DNA of 64,000 nucleotides from NCBI RefSeq assembly GCF_026157035.1, contig NZ_JANJZA010000003.1, forward strand, positions 1 to 64,000, written 5' to 3'. The stretch's first letter is position 1, and every line of letters starts with the position of its first letter. The translations under genes and the position numbers were made by a program. Source of the stretch: Sphingomicrobium nitratireducens (GTDB lineage Bacteria > Pseudomonadota > Alphaproteobacteria > Sphingomonadales > Sphingomonadaceae). The notes under the pieces are model-generated. The model was given only the letters and a program-made list of their open reading frames with translations, was not told where the DNA came from and ran no database searches. Below are positions 55,013-64,000 of this stretch, in pieces.

Positions 55013-56224
55013 TCAATCGATGCAGCCGGTTGCGCGTCCCGCGCGCTCGAACATGCCAAGGATTTCCTGCACTTGCGCACTCGAATGCTCGGCGCACAGC
55101 GAGCAGCGCAGCAGGGTCATTCCGGCCGGCGTCGCAGGCGGGCGGGCGAGGTTGACGTAAAGGCCTTCCTTGAGGAGTGCCTCCCACATCATCGCGCCCT
55201 TTTCGAGGTCGGGCATGATCACCGAGATGATCGCCGACTGCGGCTCCTTGGTGCCGAGCTCGAAGCCGAGGTCGGTGAGGCCCTTGTGGAGCGTGCGGCT
55301 GTTTTCCCACAAGTGCGCGCGCTTGTCCTTGGCGTGCATGATCTTGCGGACCGACGTCGCGGCCGTCGCGACCACGCTGGGCGGCAGCGAGGCGGTGAAC
55401 ACGTAGCCGCGCGAGACGAGGCGCAGGATTTCGAACTTGGGATGGTTGGAGACGCAATAGCCGCCGACCGTGCCGACCGATTTCGAGAAGGTGCCGATGA
55501 TGAAGTCGACATCGTCGATCACGCCCTGCGCTTCGCACACGCCGCGGCCATGTTCGCCGATGAAGCCCATCGAGTGCGCTTCGTCGACCAGCACCATCGC
55601 GCCGTATTTCTTGGCGAGAGGCACCATCTTGTCGAGCGGCGCGACGTCGCCGAGCATCGAATAGACGCCCTCGAGGATGACCAGCTTGCCGGCGTCCTCG
55701 GGGAGGCGCTTCAGGCGCTTCTCGAGCGCTTCAACATCGTTGTGGCGGAACGGAACGACATTGGCGTTGCCCATCGCGCACCCGTCATAGATCGACGCGT
55801 GGCTGTCCATGTCGAGGATGATGTAGTCGTCCTTGCCCGCGATCGTCGAGATGATCCCGGTATTGGCGAGATAGCCGGTCGAGAAGACCATCGCGCCCTT
55901 CATGTCGAAGAACTCCTTGAGCGCTTCCTCGACATCCTTGTGGCCGGCATAGGTGCCGTTGAGGACGCGGCTGCCCGTCGTGCCCGAACCGAATTCCTCG
56001 AGCGCCTTCTTGCCCGCCGCGATCACGTCGGGGTCGAAGGTCATGCCCATGTAGTTGTAGGTGCCGAGCAGGATTGTCTCGCGCCCGTTGCAGATCGCGA
56101 CGGTCGGCGAGATCACCTTCTCCATGACGAGGCTGAACGGGTCGGTGACCCCGGTCGCGAGCAGGTTGTCGCGGACCGCGATCAGTTCGTCGAACTTGTC
56201 GAAAAGGTCGCCGGACCCGTTCAT
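55013..56224 (-). CDS. spt: serine palmitoyltransferase
   Basis: SPT condenses serine with an acyl thioester to 3-ketosphinganine, the first step of sphingolipid synthesis. The 403-residue PLP enzyme belongs to the alpha-oxoamine synthases: GTYNYMGMTFDPDVI, GSGTTGSRVLNGTYAGHKDVE, DSHASIYDG, VDEAHSMGFIGEHGRG, and FSKSVGTVGGYCV with the PLP lysine Lys248. The RVLNGTYAGHKDVEEALKEF version is the SPT-like type found in sphingomonads and Caulobacter rather than KBL or AONS. The start overlaps the ACP stop (ATGA), so carrier and enzyme are made together. Confidence 0.92.
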   Translation of the reverse strand: MNGSGDLFDKFDELIAVRDNLLATGVTDPFSLVMEKVISPTVAICNGRETILLGTYNYMGMTFDPDVIAAGKKALEEFGSGTTGSRVLNGTYAGHKDVEEALKEFFDMKGAMVFSTGYLANTGIISTIAGKDDYIILDMDSHASIYDGCAMGNANVVPFRHNDVEALEKRLKRLPEDAGKLVILEGVYSMLGDVAPLDKMVPLAKKYGAMVLVDEAHSMGFIGEHGRGVCEAQGVIDDVDFIIGTFSKSVGTVGGYCVSNHPKFEILRLVSRGYVFTASLPPSVVATAATSVRKIMHAKDKRAHLWENSRTLHKGLTDLGFELGTKEPQSAIISVIMPDLEKGAMMWEALLKEGLYVNLARPPATPAGMTLLRCSLCAEHSSAQVQEILGMFERAGRATGCID

Positions 56225-56463
56225 TCGGCGAGGTCCTTCACGGCGTCGACCAGCTGCCCGACCTTCTCGATCTCGGCCTGCTGGTTCATGGTGATGAGGA
56301 TATCGAACTCGTCCTCGACCTCGGCGACGAAGTCTAGCACGGTGAGGCTGTCCCATTCGAGGTCCTGCGCGAAGCGGGTGTCCTCGGACACATCGACGCC
56401 CTTCTTGTTGAACTGGTCGATCAGGTTGAAGATGCGTGCTTTCACGTCGTCGCGGTCAGTCAT
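56221..56463 (-). CDS. acyl carrier protein dedicated to SPT
   Basis: This 80-residue acidic ACP has the phosphopantetheine site Ser39 in the EWDSLTVLDF motif. The Trp-Asp-Ser sequence and the position directly ahead of spt with an ATGA overlap mark it as the specialised ACP (Caulobacter AcpR type) that presents the fatty acyl chain to serine palmitoyltransferase, rather than housekeeping AcpP, whose motif is usually GADSLDTVE. Confidence 0.88.
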   Translation of the reverse strand: MTDRDDVKARIFNLIDQFNKKGVDVSEDTRFAQDLEWDSLTVLDFVAEVEDEFDILITMNQQAEIEKVGQLVDAVKDLAE

Positions 56464-56532
56464 GGGCCCTCGCCTTAAAGTCAGGGATGCGGATAAGCAA
56501 CGAAGTGCGGCGCAAAAAGGGCGGGCTTGGGG

Positions 56533-58487
<1,955 letters not shown>

Positions 58488-59087
58488 TTAACGGCCCGGG
58501 CGGCCTTTGGTCACCCCATTTTGATATTCGCCCAGCACCGCAAGCACCTGGCGCACCGCGATATCGTAGCTCGCCTCGTGCTCAAGATCGGTCGCGCGCG
58601 CCATTTCGTGGCCGACCAGGCTGTCGCCGACCGCGAGCAGGACGAGCCCCAGCGTGGCGCGGTCGAGCGGGCGATCGTCGCCGTCGGCGGTGATGTCCTT
58701 GACCACCTGCGCGACGGCGCTCTCGATCGGCTCGAGCGCGTCGCGGCGCCCCGAGAGCACGACCCAGGCGATCAGCTGGCCAATGCCCTGTTCGCGAAAA
58801 GCGAGGAACATTTCCTCGACCACGCGGCGCAGCTTGGTCTTGCCGAGGCGGTACTGGCCGATCGATCCGGTGATCGAAGCGGCCACGTCGCGGGCGATCT
58901 CATCCGCGAGCGCGCCGTGCAGCCCATCCACCGAACCGAAATGATGGAGCAGGTTGGCGTGGGTGCGCCCGATCCGCGCACCGACCGACTTGAGCGTGAT
59001 TGCGCTCATGCCCTCTTCGACGAGCAGCGCGCGCGCGGCGGCAAGCGCGGCGGCGCGACTTTCCTCGGGGGTCATGCGTTTACGCAT
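58488..59087 (-). CDS. TetR-family transcriptional regulator
   Basis: This 199-residue repressor has the TetR helix-turn-helix in residues about 10-55 (AARALLVEEGMSAITLKSVGARIGRTHANLLHHFGSVDGL); the rest is the ligand-binding helical domain. The ATG was placed at MRKRMTPEE because a longer reading runs into the divergent promoter. It is divergent from a PF10118-type gene with two palindromes in the 70-bp gap. Ligand unknown. Confidence 0.9.
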   Translation of the reverse strand: MRKRMTPEESRAAALAAARALLVEEGMSAITLKSVGARIGRTHANLLHHFGSVDGLHGALADEIARDVAASITGSIGQYRLGKTKLRRVVEEMFLAFREQGIGQLIAWVVLSGRRDALEPIESAVAQVVKDITADGDDRPLDRATLGLVLLAVGDSLVGHEMARATDLEHEASYDIAVRQVLAVLGEYQNGVTKGRPGR

Positions 59088-59099
59088 TCGTAACCTTAT

Positions 59100-59113
59100 T
59101 GACATCAATGTCA
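59100..59113. promoter_or_regulatory. palindrome 1 in the TetR divergent region
   Basis: TGACAT (59100-59105) and ATGTCA (59108-59113) pair around CA. It lies just ahead of the TetR start and also contains a TTGACA -35-like hexamer (59099-59104) on the plus strand. This is a likely TetR operator half. Confidence 0.55.
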
Positions 59114-59115
59114 GT

Positions 59116-59136
59116 TATGCGAGGATGCCTCGCATA
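59116..59136. promoter_or_regulatory. palindrome 2 in the TetR divergent region
   Basis: TATGCGAGG (59116-59124) and CCTCGCATA (59128-59136) are perfect 9-bp arms around ATG, 21 bp ahead of the downstream gene's GTG start. The symmetry and size match TetR-family operators. Confidence 0.65.
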
Positions 59137-59157
59137 GAGTCGCTTTGGAGAAACATC

Positions 59158-60030
59158 GTGCCGACCGCAAGCATGCAGCCCGCCGACCTGACGATCACCC
59201 CGCGCGATCGCCGCTTCGGCCGCGACGAGAAGACGCCGCGCTGGTGGCACGGGGGCGATCCGTACGCGACCGCCTTCTACAACGCGCTGTCGGTGACATT
59301 CCCGAAGGGCGAAGCCTTTTTCGTCGAGAGCGTTCGCGCCTTCCGCGAGGGCGCGGACCCGCGACTGGCGAAGGAGATCAAGGCCTTTACCACGCAGGAA
59401 GCGATCCACAGCCGCGAGCATGCCGCGTTCAATAATCGCGTGAAGGATTCGGGCTACGATGTCGCCCCGCTCGACGCCTATGTCGACGCGCGCATGGAGA
59501 TCGCCAAGGCGCGCCCGATGATCGTCCAGCTCGCCGCGACCATGGCGCTCGAACATTTCACCGCAATCCTCGCGCACGAGCTGCTCGCCAACCCGAAGCA
59601 TCTCGAAGGCGCCGACAAGGCGAGCGCGGACCTGTGGCGCTGGCACGCGGCCGAGGAGATCGAGCACAAGGGTGTGGCCTACGACACCTGGCTCCACGCG
59701 ACGAAGGACTGGACCCGCTGGAAGCGCTGGAAGGTCAAGGCGCTGGTGATGGTCGACGTGACGCGTCACTTCATGGCAGGCCGCGCCGAGGCGATGATGG
59801 AGCTGCTGCGCCAGGACGGGATCACCGGCGCGAAAGCCAAGTGGAAGATGTTCCGATACGCATTCGTCTCGCCCGGCATGGCGCGCCGCGTGCTGGGCAT
59901 GTGGCTGACCTATTTCCTGCCGCGTTTCCACCCGTGGCAGCATGACGACCGCACGCTGATCGCCGCCTACGAGGCGAGTGTCCCCAACGGCGAGGAGACC
60001 TTCGCCAAGAAGGTCCGCTACGCCGCCTAG
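59158..60030 (+). CDS. PF10118-type predicted metal-dependent hydrolase
   Basis: This 290-residue protein belongs to the predicted metal-dependent hydrolase family PF10118. Glu/His-rich motifs are FVESVRAFREG, TTQEAIHSREHAAFN, EHFTAILAHELL and WHAAEEIEHKGVAYD, suggesting a ferritin-like di-metal helical bundle. The GTG start has GGAG eight bases upstream. It is likely repressed by the divergent TetR regulator. Enzymatic activity is unproven. Its TAG shares CTAG with the convergent GNAT gene. Confidence 0.82.
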   Translation: MPTASMQPADLTITPRDRRFGRDEKTPRWWHGGDPYATAFYNALSVTFPKGEAFFVESVRAFREGADPRLAKEIKAFTTQEAIHSREHAAFNNRVKDSGYDVAPLDAYVDARMEIAKARPMIVQLAATMALEHFTAILAHELLANPKHLEGADKASADLWRWHAAEEIEHKGVAYDTWLHATKDWTRWKRWKVKALVMVDVTRHFMAGRAEAMMELLRQDGITGAKAKWKMFRYAFVSPGMARRVLGMWLTYFLPRFHPWQHDDRTLIAAYEASVPNGEETFAKKVRYAA

Positions 60031-60569
60031 GCGGCCATCGCACCCGTAAGCTCGACCCCTCCGGACAGGTCCAGGCGATAGAGGCGCGTCGCGGCCTCGC
60101 GCCCGCGCCCGCAGCTATAATGCATCGCGGTGCGTCCGGTCGGGGTGAAACCGAGCTTTTCCAGCACGCGGCCAGACGCGGGATTGTCGAGGAAGTGCGC
60201 CGCCTGGAGCGACTTCAACCCGATCGTGCGCGCGATCTCGAGCGCGGCGCGGCCCGCCTCGGTGGCGATCCCGCGACCCCAGCGCTTGCGTGCGATCCAG
60301 TAGCCGTAGTCGATCCCGCCGTCCTTGAAATCGAAGCCGCAAGCGCCGACCAGTTCGGGCGCACCCGCGGTACGTTCGAAGATCAGGAAGGTGGGCAGCG
60401 GACCCTCGTTCATCGAGGCGAGAAACGATTTCGCATCCTCGATCCCGTAAGGCCAAGGCGCGCGCGCGAGGTTGCGCACGATTTCGTGCTCCGCGATGGC
60501 CTGCGCCAGCTGCGGTGCGTCTTCGGGGAAACCGGGCCGCAACAGCAGCCGCCGGGTCCGTGCGAACAT
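60027..60569 (-). CDS. GNAT-family N-acetyltransferase (RimJ-like)
   Basis: This 180-residue acetyltransferase of the RimJ/RimL type has [55 protein letters not shown] with the acetyl-CoA-binding RGxA segment, and [23 protein letters not shown]. The start follows GGAGG; an in-frame start six codons upstream lacks one. Substrate unknown. Confidence 0.9.
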   Translation of the reverse strand: MFARTRRLLLRPGFPEDAPQLAQAIAEHEIVRNLARAPWPYGIEDAKSFLASMNEGPLPTFLIFERTAGAPELVGACGFDFKDGGIDYGYWIARKRWGRGIATEAGRAALEIARTIGLKSLQAAHFLDNPASGRVLEKLGFTPTGRTAMHYSCGRGREAATRLYRLDLSGGVELTGAMAA

Positions 60570-60641
60570 TTCGAGCCTCCTCCACAAGTCTCGCAGCCCC
60601 GCTAGCGGGACTTCGTGACAGTTCGGGGAGAAGGGTCTTTC

Positions 60642-60684
60642 AAAAACGCGAAAAGGGGAGGAGGGACCGGCCCTTCTCCCCTTT
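60642..60684 (-). terminator. Rho-independent terminator of the rplU-rpmA operon
   Basis: AAAGGGGAG (60652-60660) pairs with CTCCCCTTT (60676-60684), with inner AGGG/CCCT pairing. On the minus strand the hairpin is followed by TTTTCGCGTTTTT. It lies 67 bp beyond the rpmA stop. Confidence 0.8.
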
Positions 60685-60750
60685 GTTCGAAAATCGTTTC
60701 AGACTTTCCGGACCGTCCTCCTGGGACCGTCCGTCATCGACTGATCCCGA

Positions 60751-61020
60751 TTATTCCGCAGCCTCGGCCATCGCTTCGACATGCACGTATTTGCGGCCGA
60801 GCTTGCCGTCGCGAAACGCGACCTTGCCGTCGATCAGCGCAAAAAGCGTGTGGTCGCGGCCAAGGCCGACATTCGTACCCGGGTACCACTTGGTCCCGCG
60901 CTGGCGCACGAGGATGTTGCCGGCGACGACGTTCTCGCCACCGAACTTCTTCACACCAAGGTACTTAGGATTGGAGTCGCGACCGTTCTTGGACGAGCCG
61001 CCAGCCTTTTTATGTGCCAT
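60751..61020 (-). CDS. rpmA: 50S ribosomal protein L27
   Basis: The 89-residue protein begins [29 protein letters not shown] and contains [23 protein letters not shown], the complete L27 signature. Its flexible N-terminus reaches the peptidyl-transferase centre. It follows rplU with a 2-bp gap in a standard rplU-rpmA operon. Confidence 0.97.
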   Translation of the reverse strand: MAHKKAGGSSKNGRDSNPKYLGVKKFGGENVVAGNILVRQRGTKWYPGTNVGLGRDHTLFALIDGKVAFRDGKLGRKYVHVEAMAEAAE

Positions 61021-61022
61021 GG

Positions 61023-61538
61023 TTACTTCTTCTCGGTCTTCTTGGCGGCAGGCTTCTTGGCAGGAGCCTTCTTGGCCGCAGGTTTGGTGGTCGCCGCCTT
61101 CTTAGCAGGTGCAGCAGCCTTTGTCGATTTCTTCGCAGGTGCAGCATCGGCCTTCTTGGCAGGCGCTGCCTTCTTCGCCGCGGGCTTGGCGTCGGCCTTG
61201 GCCTCTTCCTTCTTCGGAGCCGCCTTCTTGGCCGCGCCCTTGCCGCCGATCGACACGATCTCGAGGATCGTGTGCTGCTGGCGGTGGCCGCGCTTGCGAC
61301 GATAGTTGTGGCGACGGCGCTTCTTGAACACGGTCACCTTCTCGCCCTTGGCCTGGGCGACGATCTTGGCCGCGACGGTCAGGCCGTCGGTCGACTTGAG
61401 GTCCGAGCCCTCGCCGGCCAGCAGGACATCGGTGAGGTCGACGCTGTCACCGGCTTCACCGGTCAGCTTCTCGACGACGATTTTGTCTCCGGGGGCGACG
61501 CGATACTGCTTGCCGCCCGTGCGCACGACTGCGAACAT
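61023..61538 (-). CDS. rplU: 50S ribosomal protein L21 with Lys/Ala-rich extension
   Basis: Residues 1-100 are canonical L21 ([47 protein letters not shown]). Residues about 105-171 are an extension built of alternating [14 protein letters not shown] blocks; bacterial L21 usually ends near residue 103. Similar tails occur in some alphaproteobacteria. The tail is probably disordered and RNA-binding. A TTGACA promoter lies about 76 bp upstream. Confidence 0.95.
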   Translation of the reverse strand: MFAVVRTGGKQYRVAPGDKIVVEKLTGEAGDSVDLTDVLLAGEGSDLKSTDGLTVAAKIVAQAKGEKVTVFKKRRRHNYRRKRGHRQQHTILEIVSIGGKGAAKKAAPKKEEAKADAKPAAKKAAPAKKADAAPAKKSTKAAAPAKKAATTKPAAKKAPAKKPAAKKTEKK

Positions 61539-61614
61539 TGGCTCTCTCTCAACTAACGAATCTCATGGCCGCGCCCGAGGGCCGCTAGAGCGGACTCCGC
61601 GCGGGGATGGCGCC

Positions 61615-61642
61615 GCCTATGGCAAGAGGGCCGCGCTGTCAA
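61615..61642 (-). promoter_or_regulatory. promoter of rplU-rpmA
   Basis: On the minus strand TTGACA (61637-61642) is followed after 16 bp by ATAGGC (61615-61620). The -35 is a perfect consensus; the -10 is a weak match but common in GC-rich alphaproteobacteria. It lies 76 bp ahead of the rplU start. Confidence 0.55.
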
Positions 61643-61677
61643 CCGGATGGGGGCGCAAAGCCCACAAAATTACGTGC

Positions 61678-62028
61678 TTAGTGGCGGTGTTCTCGACGGA
61701 GCGTGTAGCGCGCGCCGTCGAATGCCTCGAACAGGCTCGCGATCGCGGGGTGATCGACCGGCTCGCCTTCCTCGTCGCGCACCAGGTTCTGCTGGCTGAC
61801 ATAGGCGACGTAGCTGCTCTCCGCATTCTCGGCGAGCAGGTGGTAGAAAGGCTGGTTCTTGGCCGGGCGGATCTTCTCGGGGATCGCCTGGTACCACTCC
61901 TCGGTGTTGTCGAATTCGGGGTCGACGTCGAAGATGACGCCGCGGAAATCGAGCAGGCGGTGGCGGACCACTTCGCCGATGCCGAACGAGGCGGCGGGAA
62001 TCGCATTGGGCTGGAACTTGGAATTCAT
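61678..62028 (-). CDS. hspQ: HspQ (heat shock protein/hemimethylated-DNA-binding family)
   Basis: This 116-residue protein matches HspQ: FGIGEVVRHRLLDFRGVIFDVDPEF, EEWYQAIPEKIRPAKNQPFYHLLAEN, and YVAYVSQQNLV. In E. coli HspQ is a heat-induced specificity factor of Lon, and the YccV-like fold was reported to bind hemimethylated DNA. Its own transcriptional unit lies between rplU and the SDR gene. Confidence 0.92.
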   Translation of the reverse strand: MNSKFQPNAIPAASFGIGEVVRHRLLDFRGVIFDVDPEFDNTEEWYQAIPEKIRPAKNQPFYHLLAENAESSYVAYVSQQNLVRDEEGEPVDHPAIASLFEAFDGARYTLRREHRH

Positions 62029-62075
62029 GGCCTCAATGTAGGCGCGCGGCGCGCTTGGACAAGGCCGACCGGGGG

Positions 62076-62768
62076 TCAGGGGTCGACGCGCTTGCCCGCC
62101 CAGTCGAAATGGTGGCCGCTATCGGCGGGCGCGAGCCCCTCGATCACGTCGAGCAGGTGCGCCGCGCTCTTCTGCGGCGTGAAGAGCTGCGCGTCGGGCA
62201 CGCCGCGCTGAAAGGGCTTGGACAGCGCGGTGTCGACCGTTCCGGGATGGAGCGCGGCCACGACCATCTGCTCGTGCGTGCGCGCGAGGTCGATGGCGAG
62301 CGTGCGCAGCAGCTGGTTGAGCGCGGCCTTCGAGGCGCGATAGCCGTACCAGCCGCCCAGCCGGTTATCCCCGATCGAGCCGACCCGCGCCGACAGCGCC
62401 GCGAAGGCGGCCGGCGCATTGCGCGGCATCAGCGGCAGGAAATGGCGCGCGACCAGCAGCGGCCCGCTCGCATTGACCGCGAACAGTTTCGCCAGCGGCG
62501 CGGCTTCGAGCATCTTCCAGCTCTTCTCGGGCGCGATCTCCTCGTCATGGAGGAGGCCCGCGGCGACCATGACGAGGTCGTAGGGCCCGCCGCCTTCGAG
62601 CGTCCGTGCGGCCGTCGCGATCGTCTCCTCGTCGGCAAGATCGACCGGCGGGTCGGACCGCCGCGACAGGCGCCTCACCTGCGCCCCGCGTTCCTCGAGC
62701 GCGTCGGCGAGCGCGCCGCCGATGCCGCCGCTCGCGCCGACGATGATGGCGTTGGAAAATCGGGTCAT
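62076..62768 (-). CDS. SDR-family oxidoreductase (CsgA-like)
   Basis: This 230-residue short-chain dehydrogenase has IIVGASGGIGGALADAL (cofactor site), MVAAGLLHDEEIAPEKSW, SARVGSIGDNRLGGWYGYRASKAALNQLLRTLA with Ser, Tyr and Lys of the catalytic set, and HPGTVDTALS. The Asn-Ala-Gly motif is replaced by Ala-Ala-Gly. It resembles the CsgA/C-factor subfamily. Substrate unknown. Confidence 0.88.
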   Translation of the reverse strand: MTRFSNAIIVGASGGIGGALADALEERGAQVRRLSRRSDPPVDLADEETIATAARTLEGGGPYDLVMVAAGLLHDEEIAPEKSWKMLEAAPLAKLFAVNASGPLLVARHFLPLMPRNAPAAFAALSARVGSIGDNRLGGWYGYRASKAALNQLLRTLAIDLARTHEQMVVAALHPGTVDTALSKPFQRGVPDAQLFTPQKSAAHLLDVIEGLAPADSGHHFDWAGKRVDP

Positions 62769-62906
62769 CGGGAAGGGCAATCCGGCGGGGCGGGGGCGGG
62801 TTCCGGCACGTGACATACAATAGGTCTTTTCAACCCCGCGATCGGTTGCTAGAGGCGCGCACCGACCCGGGCCGCCCAAGCGTGCGGCCTGCCGTCCTGC
62901 CGATGC

Positions 62907-63038
<132 letters not shown>

Positions 63039-63730
63039 GATGGTGCTGTCAGACTAATTCGCACTTTCCTGCAATTGGGCGCAAAACGGTCTTTGACGCG
63101 TTTGGTCAGCCCATGAGCTGACGCCACTTGGTCAGGGCGGCCGTGCGGCGCTGCTTGTAGGTGGTGCGATCGACGAGGTGGCGTTCGGTGCGCAGGACTG
63201 CGACCTGTCGCGCGTCCTTCCCTCGGATCGGACCGCCGCGGGCAGATCCTTGATTTCCCACTATCTCTTCACGCCCTGGTTCGACGTGACGCAATTCCCG
63301 CTGCTTTCGGTGCTCGAGCAGTAGGGCATCCAACGGGACGAAGCCGAGCGTGCGCCCTATGCGTGTGAAGTGCGGGGGGGGGGGCTGACAATCGCGCCCT
63401 TTCAGCGAACGTCGACATCCGCCTTTGGTGTGACGTGCCGTCTTCTCGGCTGGCACCACGGTTAAACGCACCGCGACGAACGCGTGCACAATCGACTGCG
63501 ATGCAGGTTAAGTCATTCGTTTAGCGCCATATTCCTACTGACATCGTGGAAAATGGACCTTTTCCGCCGTTTTCAGGACGATTTTTTCTGTCCTGACGGG
63601 TTGAATCGCATGGCCACGAGGCGTAGGGTCCCCAACTGAGGCAGTCTGCCCGGGACGTGCGCGTGCGCGTTTTCGTGGCGTTTGCCCGAGTTAAAGGGTC
63701 GTCTGCAGCGGCTCGAAAACAGGGGATTGA
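63039..63730. other. apparently decayed or non-coding region
   Basis: About 690 bp with no convincing complete gene. One plus-strand frame is open from 63097 to the TAG at 63322-63324 without a good start and ends LFTPWFDVTQFPLLSVLEQ, which reads like the C-terminal piece of a lost gene. A minus-strand frame of 127 codons (63106-63489) runs through the 11-G run and is Arg-rich, so probably spurious. The final 200 bp may hold the promoter of the last gene. The position just after a tRNA gene suits an old integration scar. Confidence 0.5.
63374..63384. repeat. 11-G homopolymer
   Basis: Eleven consecutive Gs occur inside the apparently decayed region. Such tracts are prone to slipped-strand changes and also to sequencing error. 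No intact gene clearly depends on it. Confidence 0.8.
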
Positions 63731-64000
63731 ATGATGGCGAACTTGACGCGCAGCGCGCTTCTCACCGGTGTTTCTCTCGCGGCGGTGGGGATGATCACTC
63801 CGACCCATGCGCTGGCGCAGACCATCGAACCGGGTGGCGGCTCGACGACGTCGGGTTCGGTCGTCAATGACACGATCACCATCAACACGATCTGCGACGA
63901 CGACGCCTTCCTTTGGTGCGGCGTCACGGACACGAACAACTCGGGTGACGCGACCGCGGTGGTCAGCGACACGAGCAACGGCCAGATCGAGCAGATCGGG
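63731..64000 (+). CDS. start of a secreted protein, truncated by the window edge
   Basis: An open frame begins ATGATGGCG and continues off the right edge (90 codons visible). The first 30 residues are a Sec signal peptide (LTRSALLTGVSLAAVGMITPTHALAQ) ending in an Ala-x-Ala site. The mature part starts TIEPGGGSTTSGSVVNDTITINTI, then CDDDAFLWCG and a Thr/Ser/Asn/Asp-rich stretch, resembling the passenger of an autotransporter or adhesin-like surface protein. Family cannot be fixed from the fragment. Confidence 0.65.
   Translation, partial: MMANLTRSALLTGVSLAAVGMITPTHALAQTIEPGGGSTTSGSVVNDTITINTICDDDAFLWCGVTDTNNSGDATAVVSDTSNGQIEQIG

Noticed and set aside
63106-63489. 127-codon minus-strand frame across the poly-G tract
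   Set aside because: Arg-rich, no recognisable domain and dependent on the homopolymer; treated as non-coding.

Overview
The window is a high-GC, gene-dense chromosomal segment from an alphaproteobacterium, almost certainly a sphingomonad (Sphingomonas/Sphingomicrobium type). The case rests on gene content: serine palmitoyltransferase with its dedicated acyl carrier protein and ceramide reductase, SciP (the CtrA inhibitor typical of alphaproteobacteria), ATP12, class I PHA synthase plus phasin, a serC-serA operon with a structured leader, and an L21 protein with a long Lys/Ala-rich tail. Genes are tightly packed. ATGA/GTGA start-stop overlaps are common, and GTG starts are frequent. At least four convergent pairs share their stop codons inside one CTAG.

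Layout. 0-6.3 kb: cupin protein, tRNA-Glu, recJ coupled to two PH-domain membrane proteins, glpX, small membrane proteins. 6.3-16.8 kb: aminotransferase, TRIC-type channel, phaC, YdeI-like protein (apparent CTG start), rarD, then a compact co-directional run (DUF4893 lipoprotein, unknown protein, RluC/D synthase, PaiB-like protein, HAD phosphatase, membrane protein, ATP12) converging on gmk. 16.8-25 kb: phasin with a readable promoter and terminator, clpS, murA, DUF445 protein, RND permease and adaptor. 25-34 kb: two GlsB-type stress membrane proteins around a SIMPL protein, sciP, a TTG-start small gene, mnmA, PhzF-like protein, CDF transporter, pdxH, DnaJ-like protein, YihY protein, fabI. 34.2-36.8 kb: a compositionally different patch with a LuxR-type regulator and a 13-bp perfect inverted repeat, then a CPBP protease, a GFA protein and a remnant 3' end of a methyltransferase gene. 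36.9-46.3 kb: DUF885 peptidase, methyltransferase, purA, a perfect FNR/FixK-type box ahead of a small secreted protein, serCA, an M23 peptidase, an A-type Fe-S carrier, xth.

46.3-58.5 kb is the most interesting region, an envelope-lipid neighbourhood. It holds a GNAT-fold acyltransferase (candidate ceramide synthase), a fatty-acid desaturase, lptG-lptF, a DAG-kinase-domain lipid kinase directly followed by a Tam41-like nucleotidyltransferase, and an opposing run obgE-cerR-acp-spt-hybrid histidine kinase. By analogy with Caulobacter, these genes could make ceramide (spt, acp, ceramide synthase, cerR), phosphorylate and decorate it (lipid kinase plus nucleotidyltransferase) and possibly regulate the process (the hybrid kinase), next to the inner-membrane LPS export permeases.

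58.5-64 kb: a TetR regulator divergent from a PF10118-type protein with two palindromes between them, a GNAT acetyltransferase, rplU-rpmA with promoter and terminator, hspQ, an SDR protein, tRNA-Ser(CGA) with a 15-bp-stem terminator, about 700 bp of apparently decayed DNA with an 11-G run, and the start of a secreted protein that runs off the right edge. I recognised no rRNA, CRISPR array or intact insertion sequence.
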